A stretch of DNA of 64,000 nt from Oasisia sp. SBJ-2009 (GCA_964017155.1 OZ024862.1:42830307-42894306), one strand, 5' to 3'; counted from the first letter of the stretch, positions 33,606-46,201 are shown. Notes: generated by a model from the letters alone, not told the origin. Numbers and translations are program-made.

Positions 33606-34317
33606 TTTTTGTAAGGGTCCCACAAATGCTGCTTCACTAAATTTTTGGACGTCATTAGTGAGGTTGAGGAACCTTGATGAAAAAATGAAAAAAACTACAT
33701 TCAAGTGGACATTAACATTACTTTAAAAATTACATATGATAGCAATACTGTATATATTGGACTTCACAGACGTTTATTTACCTGCAGAACTACTAACTGC
33801 ATTTTCATGCATCAAAATTACAAAATGTTGCTGACTCAACAAGAACTACAGAATTACACATACTGCTGCACATGCAGGACTATATACAGTATCTGCCTCA
33901 GAATGTGCTGGGGATTACAAATGTTGCTGGGCCACGAGGACAAAAAAGATGTTTTCTGCCATGGAATGAAATCTGTCACCGTGCCAGCAAGACAACAACT
34001 CTGCCTCACAAATACAGATGTTGCTGCATGCCTATAGCCATAGGACTACAAAAAAAGTAGTTCTCTTCAACGAAAAAAAGTACAAATGCTTGTGTAGCAT
34101 ATTATGAACATTTTATACACCCACAGTCCACAGATAATGACAATCATGGAATTATAGATGTTGATGCACAGCTTAAATATATTATAATAAATGATCTTGG
34201 TATGTCTGAAATGAGTTGTTTTTAAATTATTCCACATAATTTTATCATGTTATTTGTTGTATAATAATAGTCATTATACAGTTATTGCAATTAATTTCTA
34301 TTAGTGTAAAATTGTAA

Positions 34318-35712
34318 TTAGGTCAAATGTAGAATGTCAAGTATTTAGGTAATTTCAAGGTGGTGTCAGTCAAACTCAAATTAAATCCACATTCCACTGA
34401 GTCACATGGCTTTTTAATTTATATAAATAGCCTTATGCCCTGTTATTAGGTCAATTGGAATATGTAAGTCAAACAAGGTCATACCAAGGTCAAATTGAAT
34501 CCATATTATTTTCAATTGACTAGCACTATTTATTAACTAGCACTGTCATGCCCCTTAATGATAATAAGGTCAAATGTAATACATAGGTCAACTAACTATG
34601 CCATTCCAAGGTTATGCCAAGGTCAAATTAAATACACATTAATTTCTGGGTCACATAGCTTTTTATTTTGTATAAATATCATAATAGGGCGTGCAAGTCT
34701 CGCGCGCGAAAACGAGGCTGGGGACAATTGGGGGCAGGAAGTCAATATTTTCCATGTTAATGTATAGGACTTCGTTTTGTGTTTGGTTGTAATAATCGAA
34801 CTGTTCCAGTCTAACTATTTCAGTTATACTGTCCGAAGGATTATTACAAGCAGAAGCTGTGGAACATTTTGCCGGTGACAATGCTCACGGAAATCATGAA
34901 TTTTAATCGATTATTATGGTGGTGGCCATGGCATCGCCGGCTTGTACTTAATGTTTGGCAATCTTGACTAATAATGAAAAGTGCCATTTTTCGCACAGTA
35001 CAACCTGTTTGGGGCAAACGTATACATGTGTTATGATGATGTGCATTTAGACAGCTTGTCAGATATAAGTGCTTATCGAAACCACAACGTACAGCAATGT
35101 AAAATGCAAATCCCGCAAAAGACACACGGCCTAAAATTGTGGGCAGTGTCCATTATCTGCACTACGCAAATCGCTATATGTCTATGATAGTGGGGTAAAC
35201 TCAATATTAAATCGGGCATTTAAGATAAGAAAGGCATAACACAAGAATTTATGACCTGATTTTCCTAGTATTCATCAGTCGGAAGTTATAACTGTCATCC
35301 ATCGAATATTATTCTTAATGTCCAGTCCCCAATCAGCTCCAGTCGCCAAGTCTCGCCATGTATCGTGACCCACTTGCACGCCCTATTAGCCATATTATGC
35401 CCGTTATTAATGAGGTCATATGTAGGTCAAATAATTAGGTCATTTCAAGGTCATTCCGAGGTCACACATATCAACATAAATATTTGGGTCACATGTTTTT
35501 TATTTTGTTTCAATATCTTATCTGGTTCTCATGTTATTGCCATTTTACTAAACACCAAATACTGCCCTCGGAATTACGGGTCATAAGAAATGGCATGAAA
35601 TTCAATAGACAGCAATGTTAACTTTTCCGCGATCAAAACGATTAATTTATCAGAAATAATGAAGACATCAAAAACAATTAAAAAGTGTTGCATACCTCTA
35701 AAATAACTAAAT
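34318..35712 (+). repeat. AGGTCA-rich dispersed repeat, split by a TIR element
   Basis: AGGTCAAATGTAGAATGTCA at 34320 onward and AGGTCATATGTAGGTCAAAT at 35412 onward belong to the same family as 5636-6260. The tail at 35520-35712 matches 638-822. The element at 34687-35383 interrupts it. Confidence 0.65.
34687..35383. mobile_element. 697-bp TIR element with 12-bp perfect ends and TA flanks
   Basis: The ends are GGGCGTGCAAGT and its exact complement ACTTGCACGCCC, each flanked by TA (34685-34686 and 35384-35385), inside an AGGTCA repeat copy. No transposase is encoded; the ORFs present are short and overlap on both strands. Part of the interior (34710-34850, e.g. GTAATAATCGAACTGTTCC) recurs at 36420-36545. 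A TA duplication fits Tc1/mariner-type or similar elements, but TA is also expected by chance in AT-rich DNA. Confidence 0.65.
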
Positions 35713-36164
35713 GACTAATGTATATGATTACTGCATACTGTGACACCTGTGTCTTTGACTTTGACTTGCGCGTATTTATGTTTTATAAACACCGCGCGTC
35801 TTAGCTGACATTTGAGGTCAAAAAGACAGCGCGGTCGGCATAAACAAACTGTTTAGTTTATCGCTCATGATCATGTGCACGGCGCAGTAACGCATGCACC
35901 GCTGCGCTTGCGTCTGGCATAAATTGGAGCGCTCGGTCTCTGCCTCATCGTGTTCAAAATCATCATTGTTCTACAAGATGCAATGAAATCCTTGTATTCA
36001 CATGACGGGTTGTCAGTTAACTTCCTCATGCCATGGTTAGGAAATCCAGCAATACTAATCATGTGGCGGAAACTGAGTCTGAGATTGGGCAGCAACCGAG
36101 ACTTAAAAATTAAATTAATTACTTACTAACTTAGGTTTGGTTAATTGGTATACTTGGTTGTTTC

Positions 36165-36285
36165 GTCTCTTTTAGCTGGTGGCCAGAGACCTCAATATCT
36201 TCTTGAAAATGCTCAATGAGGCTGCTGTCACTACTTCTTTTAGTTCGTATGGGAGTCTCTTCCACGAGTCAATGGGGTTCCACAA
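36165..36285 (-). mobile_element. LINE C-terminal remnant
   Basis: The minus strand reads VDLWNPIDSWKRLPYELKEV and then SLSIFKKILRSL, the 'W-N-x-L-P ... FK-x-x-L' ending typical of non-LTR reverse transcriptases. It is interrupted at its 5' side by the hairpin at 36281-36371. Confidence 0.6.
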
Positions 36286-36371
36286 ATCCACGTTAGTCGC
36301 TAGAGGCGCTACTACGCAACTGGACCCAAGTTGCGTATCAGCGCCTCTACCGACTAACGTGGATTTGTTTG
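36281..36371. repeat. Near-perfect hairpin with 39-bp arms
   Basis: ACAAATCCACGTTAGTCG through CTACGCAAC is followed by a loop of about 10 nt (TGGACCCAAG) and then the inverted copy, with about three mismatches. It is inserted within a LINE remnant. It may be a tiny fold-back element or the product of a replication template switch. Confidence 0.85.
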
Positions 36372-36411
36372 CATGTTTTGCTGAACGCTTGTTTAAATCA
36401 TCCTCAAATAG

Positions 36412-36550
36412 AGCTCTACTGGGGCAGTTGGGGGCAGTAACTCCGCATATTCTCCATGTTAACATAGAGGACTTTGTTTTGTTTTTCGCTGTAATAATCG
36501 AACTGTTCCCAAATAGCGTATTTCAGTTATATTGTCCGAAAGATTATTTC
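36412..36550 (+). repeat. Segment related to the interior of the 34.7-kb TIR element
   Basis: GTTGGGGGCAGTAACTCC, CCATGTTAACATAGAGGACT and GTAATAATCGAACTGTTCCC match 34720-34850 with scattered changes. It is probably a fragment of the same transposon family. Confidence 0.6.
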
Positions 36551-36699
36551 CGATTCGTGAATAACTGGTTATACAGATATCCCGTCTATGACTATGTCAT
36601 ATATGACACAGTCACAGACTATGTCTATGACTATGTGTATGTTGTAAATGGCAAAACCCCGAACATAGTCGGAATCTTATAATGTCTTTAGTCTTTGCA

Positions 36700-36900
36700 A
36701 TTCTACTTTCTAAACGTTGTTTGATTAATCCAATGCATTGATTTGCCTTTGTTGTTTGTTTTGGATGTTATTGTTCTGAACCTTCTGGACGAGGGCAGAA
36801 GGACGTACTCGTTATATAGGATGTGTGTGCTGTCGTTAATTATTTTATTGGCTTTACGGAGAACCTGCTTTTCGTACAAAGCAGTGACAGAGGTTTGTTT
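36700..36900 (-). mobile_element. LINE reverse transcriptase C-terminal fragment
   Basis: The minus strand reads AVTALYEKQVLRKANKI, then YNEYVLLPSSRRFR, then SKTNNKGKSMHWINQ. The 'Y/H-x-E-F-x-LLPS-x-RR-x-R' pattern is typical of the far C-terminus of some LINE polyproteins. Stops occur on both sides; no upstream RT domain in this window. Confidence 0.65.
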
Positions 36901-37085
36901 CAGGCCGGTTATTTTGCTACTAATATTTTAGGGGAAGGGTTGTGACCTGGAAATGAGTTTAACCTGAGGTCAATATCCCAGATGGCTACTCTGTCTCTGG
37001 CCAGTTCGGTGGTTGACACTGATGTGAACAACGTTAATCCATCTGGGGACATGCTCGCTACAACAGTCATTTTGAACTAGCAAGT

Positions 37086-37488
37086 ATGGTTATTTCCTGT
37101 GTAACGTACAACTGTACCAACCGACAGAAAACAGGATCCAGAGTCTCTTTCCACATGTGAGAATCTCAGTTATACAATATATAGCTTAGGTTATAGTCTG
37201 CGAACATATTTATGTTCCACTGCCATTAATTTAGGAAATGAATAGTTTTAAGACATTACAGTCATATGAAAATTGATCAACAATAATACATGTTGGATGA
37301 ATTATGTACCAAACCAATTTTTAATAATATTACAGTGCATAGTCGTAGTGCGAGTGACATATTTTATATTAATCTAATAGCCTAATTATAATATGGTACT
37401 ATTTTATGACTACTAATTATTGATAATGGGTACTGCCTTCTGCAGATTCCCAGATGAAAAGAAAAGACCTGAATGCCGAGCAAAGTGA
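37086..37488 (+). pseudogene. THAP-domain N-terminus in two exons, probably decayed
   Basis: Exon A (37086-37156) starts ATG and reads MVISCVTYNCTNRQKTGSR then VSFH, with a GTGAGA donor. Exon B (from 37446, after TGCCTTCTGCAG) continues in phase as IFPDEKKRPECRAK and meets TGA at 37486. C-x4-C, the SFH-FP junction and the intron position fit a THAP zinc finger; the usual Trp after FPxxxxR is Cys here. It may be an orphan THAP gene fragment or part of a P/Kolobok transposase. The downstream CxxH half was not found, so it is scored as broken. Confidence 0.6.
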
Positions 37489-37489
37489 A

Positions 37490-38155
37490 ACTGTGGTCAT
37501 TTTAAGGAAACCTGTTACCATGACATCCCTGCTGTTTTGTTGTAGTTTGTCTAATTTTATTTATTTATTGTTATTACTATTGAACCTATCTTAATATTAC
37601 TACTTTTCTACCTTTTCTACTACTGTTGTTGTTAATAATGTTGGCAGCTCTGTTTTGTTGTTGTTTTCCCTATTCTCTCATCCACTTTGCATGGTCTGTT
37701 TTTTAATCTGTAAAATTGTAATTAATTATATAGGTGTGGGTGTTCTCTCCAATGTCTTTGGAGGACGGACTTCAGTTGTTTGATTTTTAAATGCCCTTTT
37801 TGGTAAAACACCACAACAATTGTGGATCTGGTAGAACAACAAATTAAATAGTACTAAGCTGAACTCACCCCTCACACAGCGAGACACTGTATACTAAGTA
37901 TAAGCCTGTTGATTTCTTTCATACTGGCATATCAGAGAGGCAACTGTTTGAACACATTGTACACAATTAAACAACACTGGCTAACTGATATCAGTAAATA
38001 AATAACGTGATAATTATGTAGAAAACTTGGTGCAGTCCTATGTATATACAGGCACTGCAGTGGCTTTCTGCCGTGCTATAGCCTGGCTGTCACTAGCCGT
38101 GTTGACTTCGAAGTATCATGTGTCAACTGATAGGGGCCAAGCCATCTTGTTCTAG
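37490..38155. other. No recognised feature
   Basis: AT-rich non-coding sequence between the THAP fragment and the fold-back element. Confidence 0.35.
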
Positions 38156-38158
38156 TGG

Positions 38159-39155
38159 CGGCTTCTATTTATATCTATGGGTAGCAGCCGTGATCTATAA
38201 AATGCTGCCACCTAACGGACACTGCCGTAATATATATTTTATAAACAACTGCAAATTTGTATTTCTATTTATTTTGTGTTAATATAAGTTTAATTTTGAA
38301 TAGTTTTTATAATACAGCATTATTTGATCAAAAGGTTTCCTTATTTAATTTGTATGCTATCTGTGTCGGGCTAGACAATGCTGCCACCTCACGGATACTG
38401 GTTAATCCTGCCGTAATTCTTATTTTATAAACAACGGTAAATTTGAATTTTTACTTACTTTTGTGTTAATATAAGTTCAATGGTGAATACTTTTCATATG
38501 ATATTATTATCTTGTAAAACTATATCGTTATTTAAATTTTTATTTCATAGTTGGCCTGAGAGCCAATCAGCGTCTCTACCCTAATCTGGGGTAAGGCTGC
38601 CCGGATGTAGAAACTTAAGCCCATATACTGTCCCAGGCGGAGTTGAGGGGGCTTAAAAGTGCTGCCACCTCACGGAGTCTGGGTAACCGAGGCTAGGGAC
38701 ACGCTTAAGTTTCTACATCCGGGTAGCCTTACCCCAGGTTAGGGTAAAGACGCTGATTGGCTCTCATGCCAACTATGAAATTAAAATAACGATATACTTT
38801 TACAAGATAATAATATCATATGAACAGTATTCAACATTGAACTTATATTAACACAAAAGTAAGTAAAAATTCAAATTTACAGTTATTTATAAAATAAGAA
38901 TGACGGCAGGATTAACAAGTATCCGTGAGGTGGCAGCATTGTGTAGCCCCACACGGATAGCATACCAACGGTATTTTACCAGTTAAATACCTTTTTATCA
39001 AATAATTGTGTATTATAAAAACTATTCAGAATTAAACTTATATAAACGCAAAATAAATAGAAATTGCAGTTGTTTATAAATATATATATATATTACGGCA
39101 GTGTCCGTGAGGGGGGCAGCATTGTATAGATCACGCGGATACCAAACAAAAGCCG
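38159..39155. mobile_element. About 1-kb fold-back element with modular arms
   Basis: The left arm (38159-38611) and right arm (38706-39155) are inverted copies around a roughly 95-bp centre. Each arm is built from two related modules starting GCTGCCACCT(A/C)ACGGA (38204 and 38381; complements near 38928 and 39105). A further module start lies in the centre at 38660. Inner parts include CTGCCCGGATGTAGAAACTT and GAGAGCCAATCAGCGTCT. No ORF of note. It looks like a Foldback-type non-autonomous transposon; I could not identify a convincing target duplication. Confidence 0.8.
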
Positions 39156-39824
39156 TTAATGGGGCCAGACTGTCTTCTCGGCGTAGTTCCGCAGCCGACC
39201 GGCAGTCGGTTAAGCGAGACTAGTCACTTAGCAAAAAAGGTCGGCAAATTAGGCATCGCGTGCCACGACAAAACAGTGGCGCCACACAGTGGCTGTTTCC
39301 ATGGTTTCAACGAAACGAAAGCAGACGACGTCTTGAGAAATTCCGAAGTGACGGACGAAGTATTTTAAGTTCGCTACTTTGCATTAGTTTAGTCTTACTA
39401 CGTACCGTAATAAGAAAGTCATAGACATAGTATGTAACACAGAATAAATCGACGGTGACAGGTGTTCTATGAGGGTGAGTGGATGAGATTATTCTTAACA
39501 GCTTTTTTTACTTCGTCTTATACTTAGTCTTAAATTACTTAGCCTAGCCTACTAGCCAAAGTCTTGTTGTCTTGATGTTGCCTATGGTTACTGTCGTATT
39601 TTCTTCGTCTTTTCTTTCCTCACCTTTGTCTCACTACGTTCTCTATCAACAATCTTCAACTCCTGTCATTTGCTAGTATTGTTCTCCATTCTAGTTTCTA
39701 CTCACACTTTTTGTCCAGTATATAATATGGGACTTAACCACCTAGTTACCTGTCTTTGAAGAGCTATGTTATTTTAGCAGTTACAATCAGGGGTGTTGAT
39801 CCTGTTTAGAAAAGGGGAACCAAT

Positions 39825-39925
39825 ATATATATATATATTTTAAATATCATACAACAAACACCTTTGATTATTCTAAGATTAGCACCAGACAACAATACTT
39901 TTTGTATTTTTGGAAATGTCAGGTC

Positions 39926-39989
<64 letters not shown>

Positions 39990-40132
39990 GCATATAATAT
40001 ATATAATATATAACATATATATTATATTTATTATATATATATTATATGTATATATATATACATATAATATATATATATATAATAAATATATAATATATAT
40101 AATATATATATAATATATATATATTATATATA

Positions 40133-40192
<60 letters not shown>

Positions 40193-40297
40193 GTGTATAT
40201 ATATTATATTTATTATATATATTATATTATATTATATGTATGTATATATATATATATATATATAATATATATATATAATAAATATATAATATATATG

Positions 40298-40332
<35 letters not shown>

Positions 40333-40347
40333 ATATGTTATATGTAC

Positions 40348-40421
<74 letters not shown>

Positions 40422-40520
40422 AATACATATAACATTTCCAAAAATAAAAAATATTATTGTTTTCTGGTGCTAATCTTAGAATAATCAAAGGTGTTTGTTG
40501 TATGATATTTAAAATAGTTA
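39825..40520. repeat. About 90-bp inverted repeats flanking a roughly 490-bp AT microsatellite
   Basis: CAACAAACACCTTTGATTATTC and GATTAGCACCAGA (39850-39893) reappear inverted at 40465-40500. Between them, 39930-40415 is almost only TA/TATG/AATA steps. The whole can extrude as a cruciform. It is probably a small inverted-repeat element whose AT centre expanded. Confidence 0.85.
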
Positions 40521-41324
40521 CGTTGGCTACATGTATTTGAATAGGGGCCAGAGCCCACCACAAACACTGAAAAATTGGAGGGTAGACTTTGGACTCTAGT
40601 ACCCCTATCCCCTGTCCCATGACTATATATAGTAGCACTACTTATCCTTTTACCAACACTACCTGGCTGTTCCATTCAATGATCTGATCCACCTTAATTT
40701 TAGGTACCTGATTTAAAAAAAAATAGTTATATGTCTGATACACATTCAAGGAATGTTGGACTTTTTTGATTGACGGGAAAGCGTAAAAAACTCAAACTAC
40801 AATCAATAGGTAATTGTTCATTTAAAAATGAGGGCAGTTGACTTTCAGAAGATCATACCTGAGTGACGACAATTAATAATAATAATATAAAACAATGATG
40901 TAATAATAATAATTATAAATAAATATATATTGATAATAATAATAAATAAAATTAATGTTCGTGTCGAATTGCAAGGCAGGTTTACTAAACTTCCCTTATT
41001 GTGTTAGTGTGCCAACTAGTTGGTAGCTCTTCCCCAGCACAGAAGGAAACCTGTCTTCCTTTGTTTCCTAGCCCAGGATGTTTACACAGCAGGATTCTTT
41101 GAAGCACATTCTCTGTGAATACCTGCCATTATGGCTATAGATAAGCTTCCCTGGCTTCCCATTAATTTATTGATGCTAATGTTTGGCCAGCTTGACTGTA
41201 GGCCAATTTTCTCAGTGCAGCCTGCCCACAGTTGACTATACCACAGGCATGAAAAACATTCTGTCTAGACTCCTGAGCCAGTTTACGTCAGGCAGTGCTT
41301 TACCTTTTGTTGGGAAAATGTAAA

Positions 41325-41472
41325 TTTTATGTGTATTTGATTGTATTTGCAAATACTTTTTCAAATACAGATCAAATACAAATACGCGCCCTTTTGTGAT
41401 TTTCAATTCAAATACAAATACACCAAAGTTTGGTATTCAAATACAAATACGTATTTGAACCCAACCCTGTTG
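41325..41472 (+). mobile_element. Terminal fragment of a hAT-like element
   Basis: Repeated CAAATACAAATACG words lead to TATTTGAACCCAACCCTG, whose complement CAGGGTTGGGTTCAAATA has the form of a hAT terminus rich in ATTTG subterminal repeats. The opposite end was not found, so this is a fragment. Confidence 0.4.
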
Positions 41473-42689
41473 CGGACGCTAGGTGAGGCGCCAGGTATTT
41501 CCTGGAAGAAAACACGCAACATTTGAATAAAGCACAGTTCCCATGGAATCACAGAGTCTGAACAAACGTGTAAATAATAACAAAAAGAAGTCCTAGGATT
41601 AATAACAAAAATATTGTAGTCGATGTATTTATCTTGGATATGATGAATGGGCATGCATGACGACATTGTTTACCTGGATAAACCCACACATCATATGGGA
41701 GCATCTGACACAATATGTTGCATGCACGCTGCCAGCACGCACTGCCAGTACTGTGACTGTACCCATGTTGGGCGTTTTCGGTATTGACAGGTCAGTAATG
41801 TGATAGTGATCACTGTACATGCAAAGGAACAAAATAGTGGTCAATATGCTTTCACCTACCAGTGCTAATTACTGAAGAAAACATTTGGCAGTAAGTGTCC
41901 CCATGGCTGTGGCAATGACCATATATTTTTCTTGCTCAGAGAATGGATTAGAATTGGCAGTGACCATAGGTCAATATTTTCTTTGTTTTGTTAGAGTCAG
42001 GGTCCAAGCTGGTGGCCAACTATGCTGGTCTTCAAGCTGGCTGAGTTTAGTAAAGTTTCACTAGAAGATTGTAACAATCATTAGCACTGTCTCTCCTGAG
42101 AGCAGGGCTTTATGCAGGACCAAATGATTGCCAGTCACACGTTTTGGTGGACACATGGATGTGAACTGTTAAGGCAGTTTACAAACTTTAAAAGTGTCTG
42201 ATGACCTTAAATGGACTACAAACACAGATGTGACACCATTTGCACTCACTTTTGAGGCATAACTGACAAGTTTTGGAAAACCTTTTTTTCTGCTCCTTCA
42301 TTTTTCTACCCGTCTTTTTCTTCACATTGAGAACAACGACCTTGTCATTGCTCTGTCAATTCTTATGCTGTTGCCAGCGACAGAAGTGGATACAAATTCA
42401 TAACTAAATCCTATTTGAATTATAACAATTTTGTGTGAAATAGTAGGTGTGTGAAATAAAATCTTACACAGGCATCCTGAAATCCACATACGATTTGTCT
42501 CTATTAATCAGGCAGCCAGTTATTGAATCAGTTTTTGGTACTGCATTCCCAACCATCCTAATTTCTTTCCGGGATTGGATGGCCATGGCCCCTTTGGCTA
42601 TGCCTCTGGATTAAGCGGGTACGGTTATCAGTTATAGTTGTATATATACTACCCCGGGGTACTAGTAGTCATTTAACAAAAAAGGGTTG

Positions 42690-43495
42690 GCAGACAAAAT
42701 TGGTACGTCAGACAAAAGAAGAAAACATTAACTCACTTAACTATGAACTGCATAAGCTCACAGGGGAAACTGTTCTAAATGAATAATTTGATAAATGGTG
42801 CCCTATGAAAGAAGTCAATATAAACAACAGCTGAGTTGAACCAAATAAACCATGGCTAACAACAGGACTAGTAAATGCATGCCATAAGAAAAAACAATTT
42901 ATATCGACTATTCCTTAAAGACAGAACAATGTCTGCTGAAAACAGATATAAGGCATATAAAAATAAATTGACAACTATCTTGAGATGTGAAAACAGAAAC
43001 ACTACTGTACTTTACTGCTAAAGCAAAAAAACAATATTGCTGGAACATGAAAAATACTCTGAACAATAATAGGTAAAATGCAGAAAAAATATACATATCC
43101 TGAACTGTTCCATAAAGATGATAAAGTAATTGAAAGTAAAGAACATATTGCCAACATGTTTAATAAGTTCTTTATCAGCCAAACAAATTAACCCTCTCCT
43201 GCTGGTGCATCTGAATTTGATTACCTAAAAAATCGAAATGATAACAGTTTGTTTTTGTCACCATTTGATGAAAAACTAAATCTCAACTGATGCAGAAGGT
43301 TTGAGTATGAATATTGTTAAATATATAATCACATCAATCATTCAGCCACTCACCTATATTTTTAACACATCTTTCAAACCTGGGGTATTCCCAGATAAAT
43401 AAAAATCTAAAGTAATCCCAGTGTTCAAGTCAGGAATCAAAGAAGATTGTTCTAACTACAGACTAATTTCACTACTTCCACAATTATTACTAACT
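42690..43495 (+). mobile_element. Heavily decayed LINE (RT region)
   Basis: With frequent stops and frame changes, the plus strand reads PWLTTGLVNACHKKK, then ENRYKAYKNKLT, then IANMFNKFFISQTN, then SIIQPLTYIFNTSFKPGVFP, then SKVIPVFKSG and CSNYRLISLLPQLL. That is the pre-RT and early RT order of Jockey/CR1-type LINEs. The FADD region is missing. Confidence 0.75.
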
Positions 43496-43499
43496 AAGT

Positions 43500-44825
43500 A
43501 CTACCACATCCTAGAGAGAGATGGGGTCACGTGATGACACATTTCCTTCCAATTTCTCGCTGGCTCTAGATGAGTAAACTATGCGTTCAGATATATGAAA
43601 TCAACTAACCATCAATTAATATAGCACATAAAATGTGATAATACTGATTCGGGTTATTGTACGTGACATCTTGTTATTCACATAACTATTGAATTAGCAA
43701 ACAGTTCTCACTGTTAATGATCAAACGTTAGCATCATGTAATTCATTGTGTGTGGTCTACGCATCATTGCCACTTCAGGTACAATTCAATACCACCCTGC
43801 CAGGACTGGTTTTGGTATTGCTCTGCCCATGTTTAACATGTATCTCATTTCGCCTTCATAGAACGTTCATTTGCTGTTGCTACATGAATAGTACCAACAA
43901 ATGACACCAGCCATATCTATTAGCATGGTGTTGGGTAATCAATATTTTGAGTCTTATTGATCAAAATGTACACAAAATTCACTTGCTTCTGCCTGTGAGC
44001 TTGAATTTTCAGGAAACTCCGATAGGGGGCGTCACCACTTCCCCAATGTCATTAAAAGTTTTCTTTCTTGTGTGAAGGGTGTCTTTAAGGAGTTGTAGTT
44101 ACTATTCCTGGCTAATGTTGGGGGTAATTGTGGCATCTTGTTTTGGGGTGCCTTCTATGACTAGTTGTTGATGTGCCCCGTTGAATCCTAAGTCATTTAT
44201 GCAAAGCAACCCAGCTGTTCAAAATGACAATTCAAGTTTAATAGAAAACAGTAGTTTCTAAGATGAAAAACACCCAAACAAACCAGATGCTGGCTGTACT
44301 TGACAAATTTTGATTTATATGTATATGTACCTTTTTTGTGTTCATAATTATACTGACAATACTTTTATTACATTTCAGTGTACTTAATTTGACATTTGCA
44401 TGGCCACTTTCCAGTTCACAAGATTGTGGAAGCTGTTCATAATATTTAATTTATATATATCAACGGTATAGGCATGGTTTTCTTCTGGACAATTTATTTG
44501 TTTTTGAAGCAAAACCGAGGAATTCAGCTAGAATATTTATCCAGAGCAGTAGTACGAATACGAATACATTTATTTCAGGTAAAAACCCATATACAATCGG
44601 TACATACATTAGAACATCTAAGTAGCCTAATTAAAGAGCCAATATGTTAAAAAAAATAAAAAATGAATAGAAAAAAAAAATAAGGTTATAAGTTAGATAA
44701 ATGTAAAATTGTAGAAAAACAGATAACATAATGAGCAATATACAGGATGTGATTGTAAAATAAATATGCAATTAATTCATACAAATAAACACCTTTTGAA
44801 AAGTAAGTTATATAAACAACTTACT
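43500..44825. other. No recognised feature
   Basis: Non-coding sequence without repeats shared elsewhere in the window. Confidence 0.35.
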
Positions 44826-44828
44826 GAC

Positions 44829-44831
44829 TTT

Positions 44832-44872
<41 letters not shown>
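44829..44872. repeat. (AT)n microsatellite
   Basis: About 20 AT dinucleotides followed by AATAATAATAA. Confidence 0.95.
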
Positions 44873-44876
<4 letters not shown>

Positions 44877-45156
44877 AATAATAATAAAGTTATATGCGAG
44901 ACATGATGACTATCTTACATATTTACTGTGTACAATGAATTGGCCCAGCTAATCCACATTGGGCCATTTACTATTTCAAAGCAATTGTGTGATATATATA
45001 TATATATCACACATCTACAACAAAAGCTGCCCCATACATGCAACTGAGCACATGTGTGATACAAATTTTCTCAGGGCTGATAAAATATTGCTTTTACATA
45101 GGTGTCATTTGAGAATAAGTCATTTACTAGATTTCTAGGGCAATACAAACATATTT

Positions 45157-45187
45157 ACAGGGCGATACAGGAAAAATATCGCCCTGT
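45157..45187. repeat. Perfect 11-bp-stem hairpin
   Basis: ACAGGGCGATA, nine loop bases, TATCGCCCTGT. There is no T-run after it, and a eukaryotic context makes a terminator role unlikely. Confidence 0.8.
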
Positions 45188-45959
45188 TCTGAGAGCCAAT
45201 AAGAAGGCTCCCTGCAGTGTCTAAGCCAATGAGAAAAAGATATGTGATGTTGTCATCGCAACTCCTGGCATGAGGCAAGCAAGGAACTATCTCTAGGTGT
45301 GTATGGTTATTTATATGTTATCACTTTGCTTCAAAAGTATGCATCCAATTTGTAAATCTGTGGCGAAGATCACTTTATTTGTTTTGATTCTTGAGCGTTT
45401 GACAGGAGCGGCCTTGACCGCGTTCATGGCGCTGGTCGATATTGGCATCTTGCCAACCAAGCTCCACGTTGTTTTTTCCACGGTCGAATGAAAAATATTA
45501 ACTGATTGAATCACCTTTTCGCTGCATAAAGATACATGTCTCCATTAAATACCAATTATTAATTAATATCCAAGACTCTTGTAATCCATGATCCACACAA
45601 TTTGGGAGATTATTATCACTGATTTATGCAGAAAAACATGAAATAATAAGTCACAATTCTCAACTTCACACTCAATAGCTCAAGCGTTGTCTGAAACTTT
45701 GTGACGTGACCTACATATTTACGTGACAAGTGCATTTTGGAAGTAGGGGAGACGGCTTAGTCTACGTAGCAACTTAGTAAAGGGGTGATTAGGTTGTCAG
45801 GCGGAATTTATTTCGTGCCCTTTAATCTGGACACGGCACCTTGTCGGTTTCTGACTTTAAACTAGAATATACATAAAGTTTATCTCATCTTATCTTATCT
45901 TTATGTGTGCCCAGTTGCATATATGAGACAGCTTTTTGTTGTATATATGTGATAAATAA

Positions 45960-46097
45960 ATTATTACATGTCTTGTTCTGTATCACGCCCTGTATCATGC
46001 CCCTCGTACCTGTATCAGCCCTCGTCTTTCGGACTCGGGCTGATACAGGTACATCGGGGCATGATACAGGGCCTGATACAGAACAAGATATGTAATA

Positions 46098-46103
<6 letters not shown>
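45960..46103. repeat. Long hairpin (about 60-bp arms) next to an AT microsatellite
   Basis: ATTATTACATGTCTTGTTCTG through GTACCTGTATCAGCCC is followed by a loop of about 15 nt (TCGTCTTTCGGACTC) and then the inverted arm ending CAGAACAAGATATGTAATAAT. Mismatches are few. The AT tract begins immediately at the right edge (46104), as at 39.9 kb. Confidence 0.88.
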
Positions 46104-46165
<62 letters not shown>

Positions 46166-46201
46166 GTGTGTATATATATAATATACATGTATATATATAT
46201 A

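Noticed and set aside
39910..40441. Tyr/Ile-rich open frames on both strands
   Set aside because: AT microsatellite artefacts.
45157..45187. Hairpin as an intrinsic transcription terminator
   Set aside because: Bacterial-type terminators are not expected in an intron-bearing eukaryotic genome and no T-run follows.
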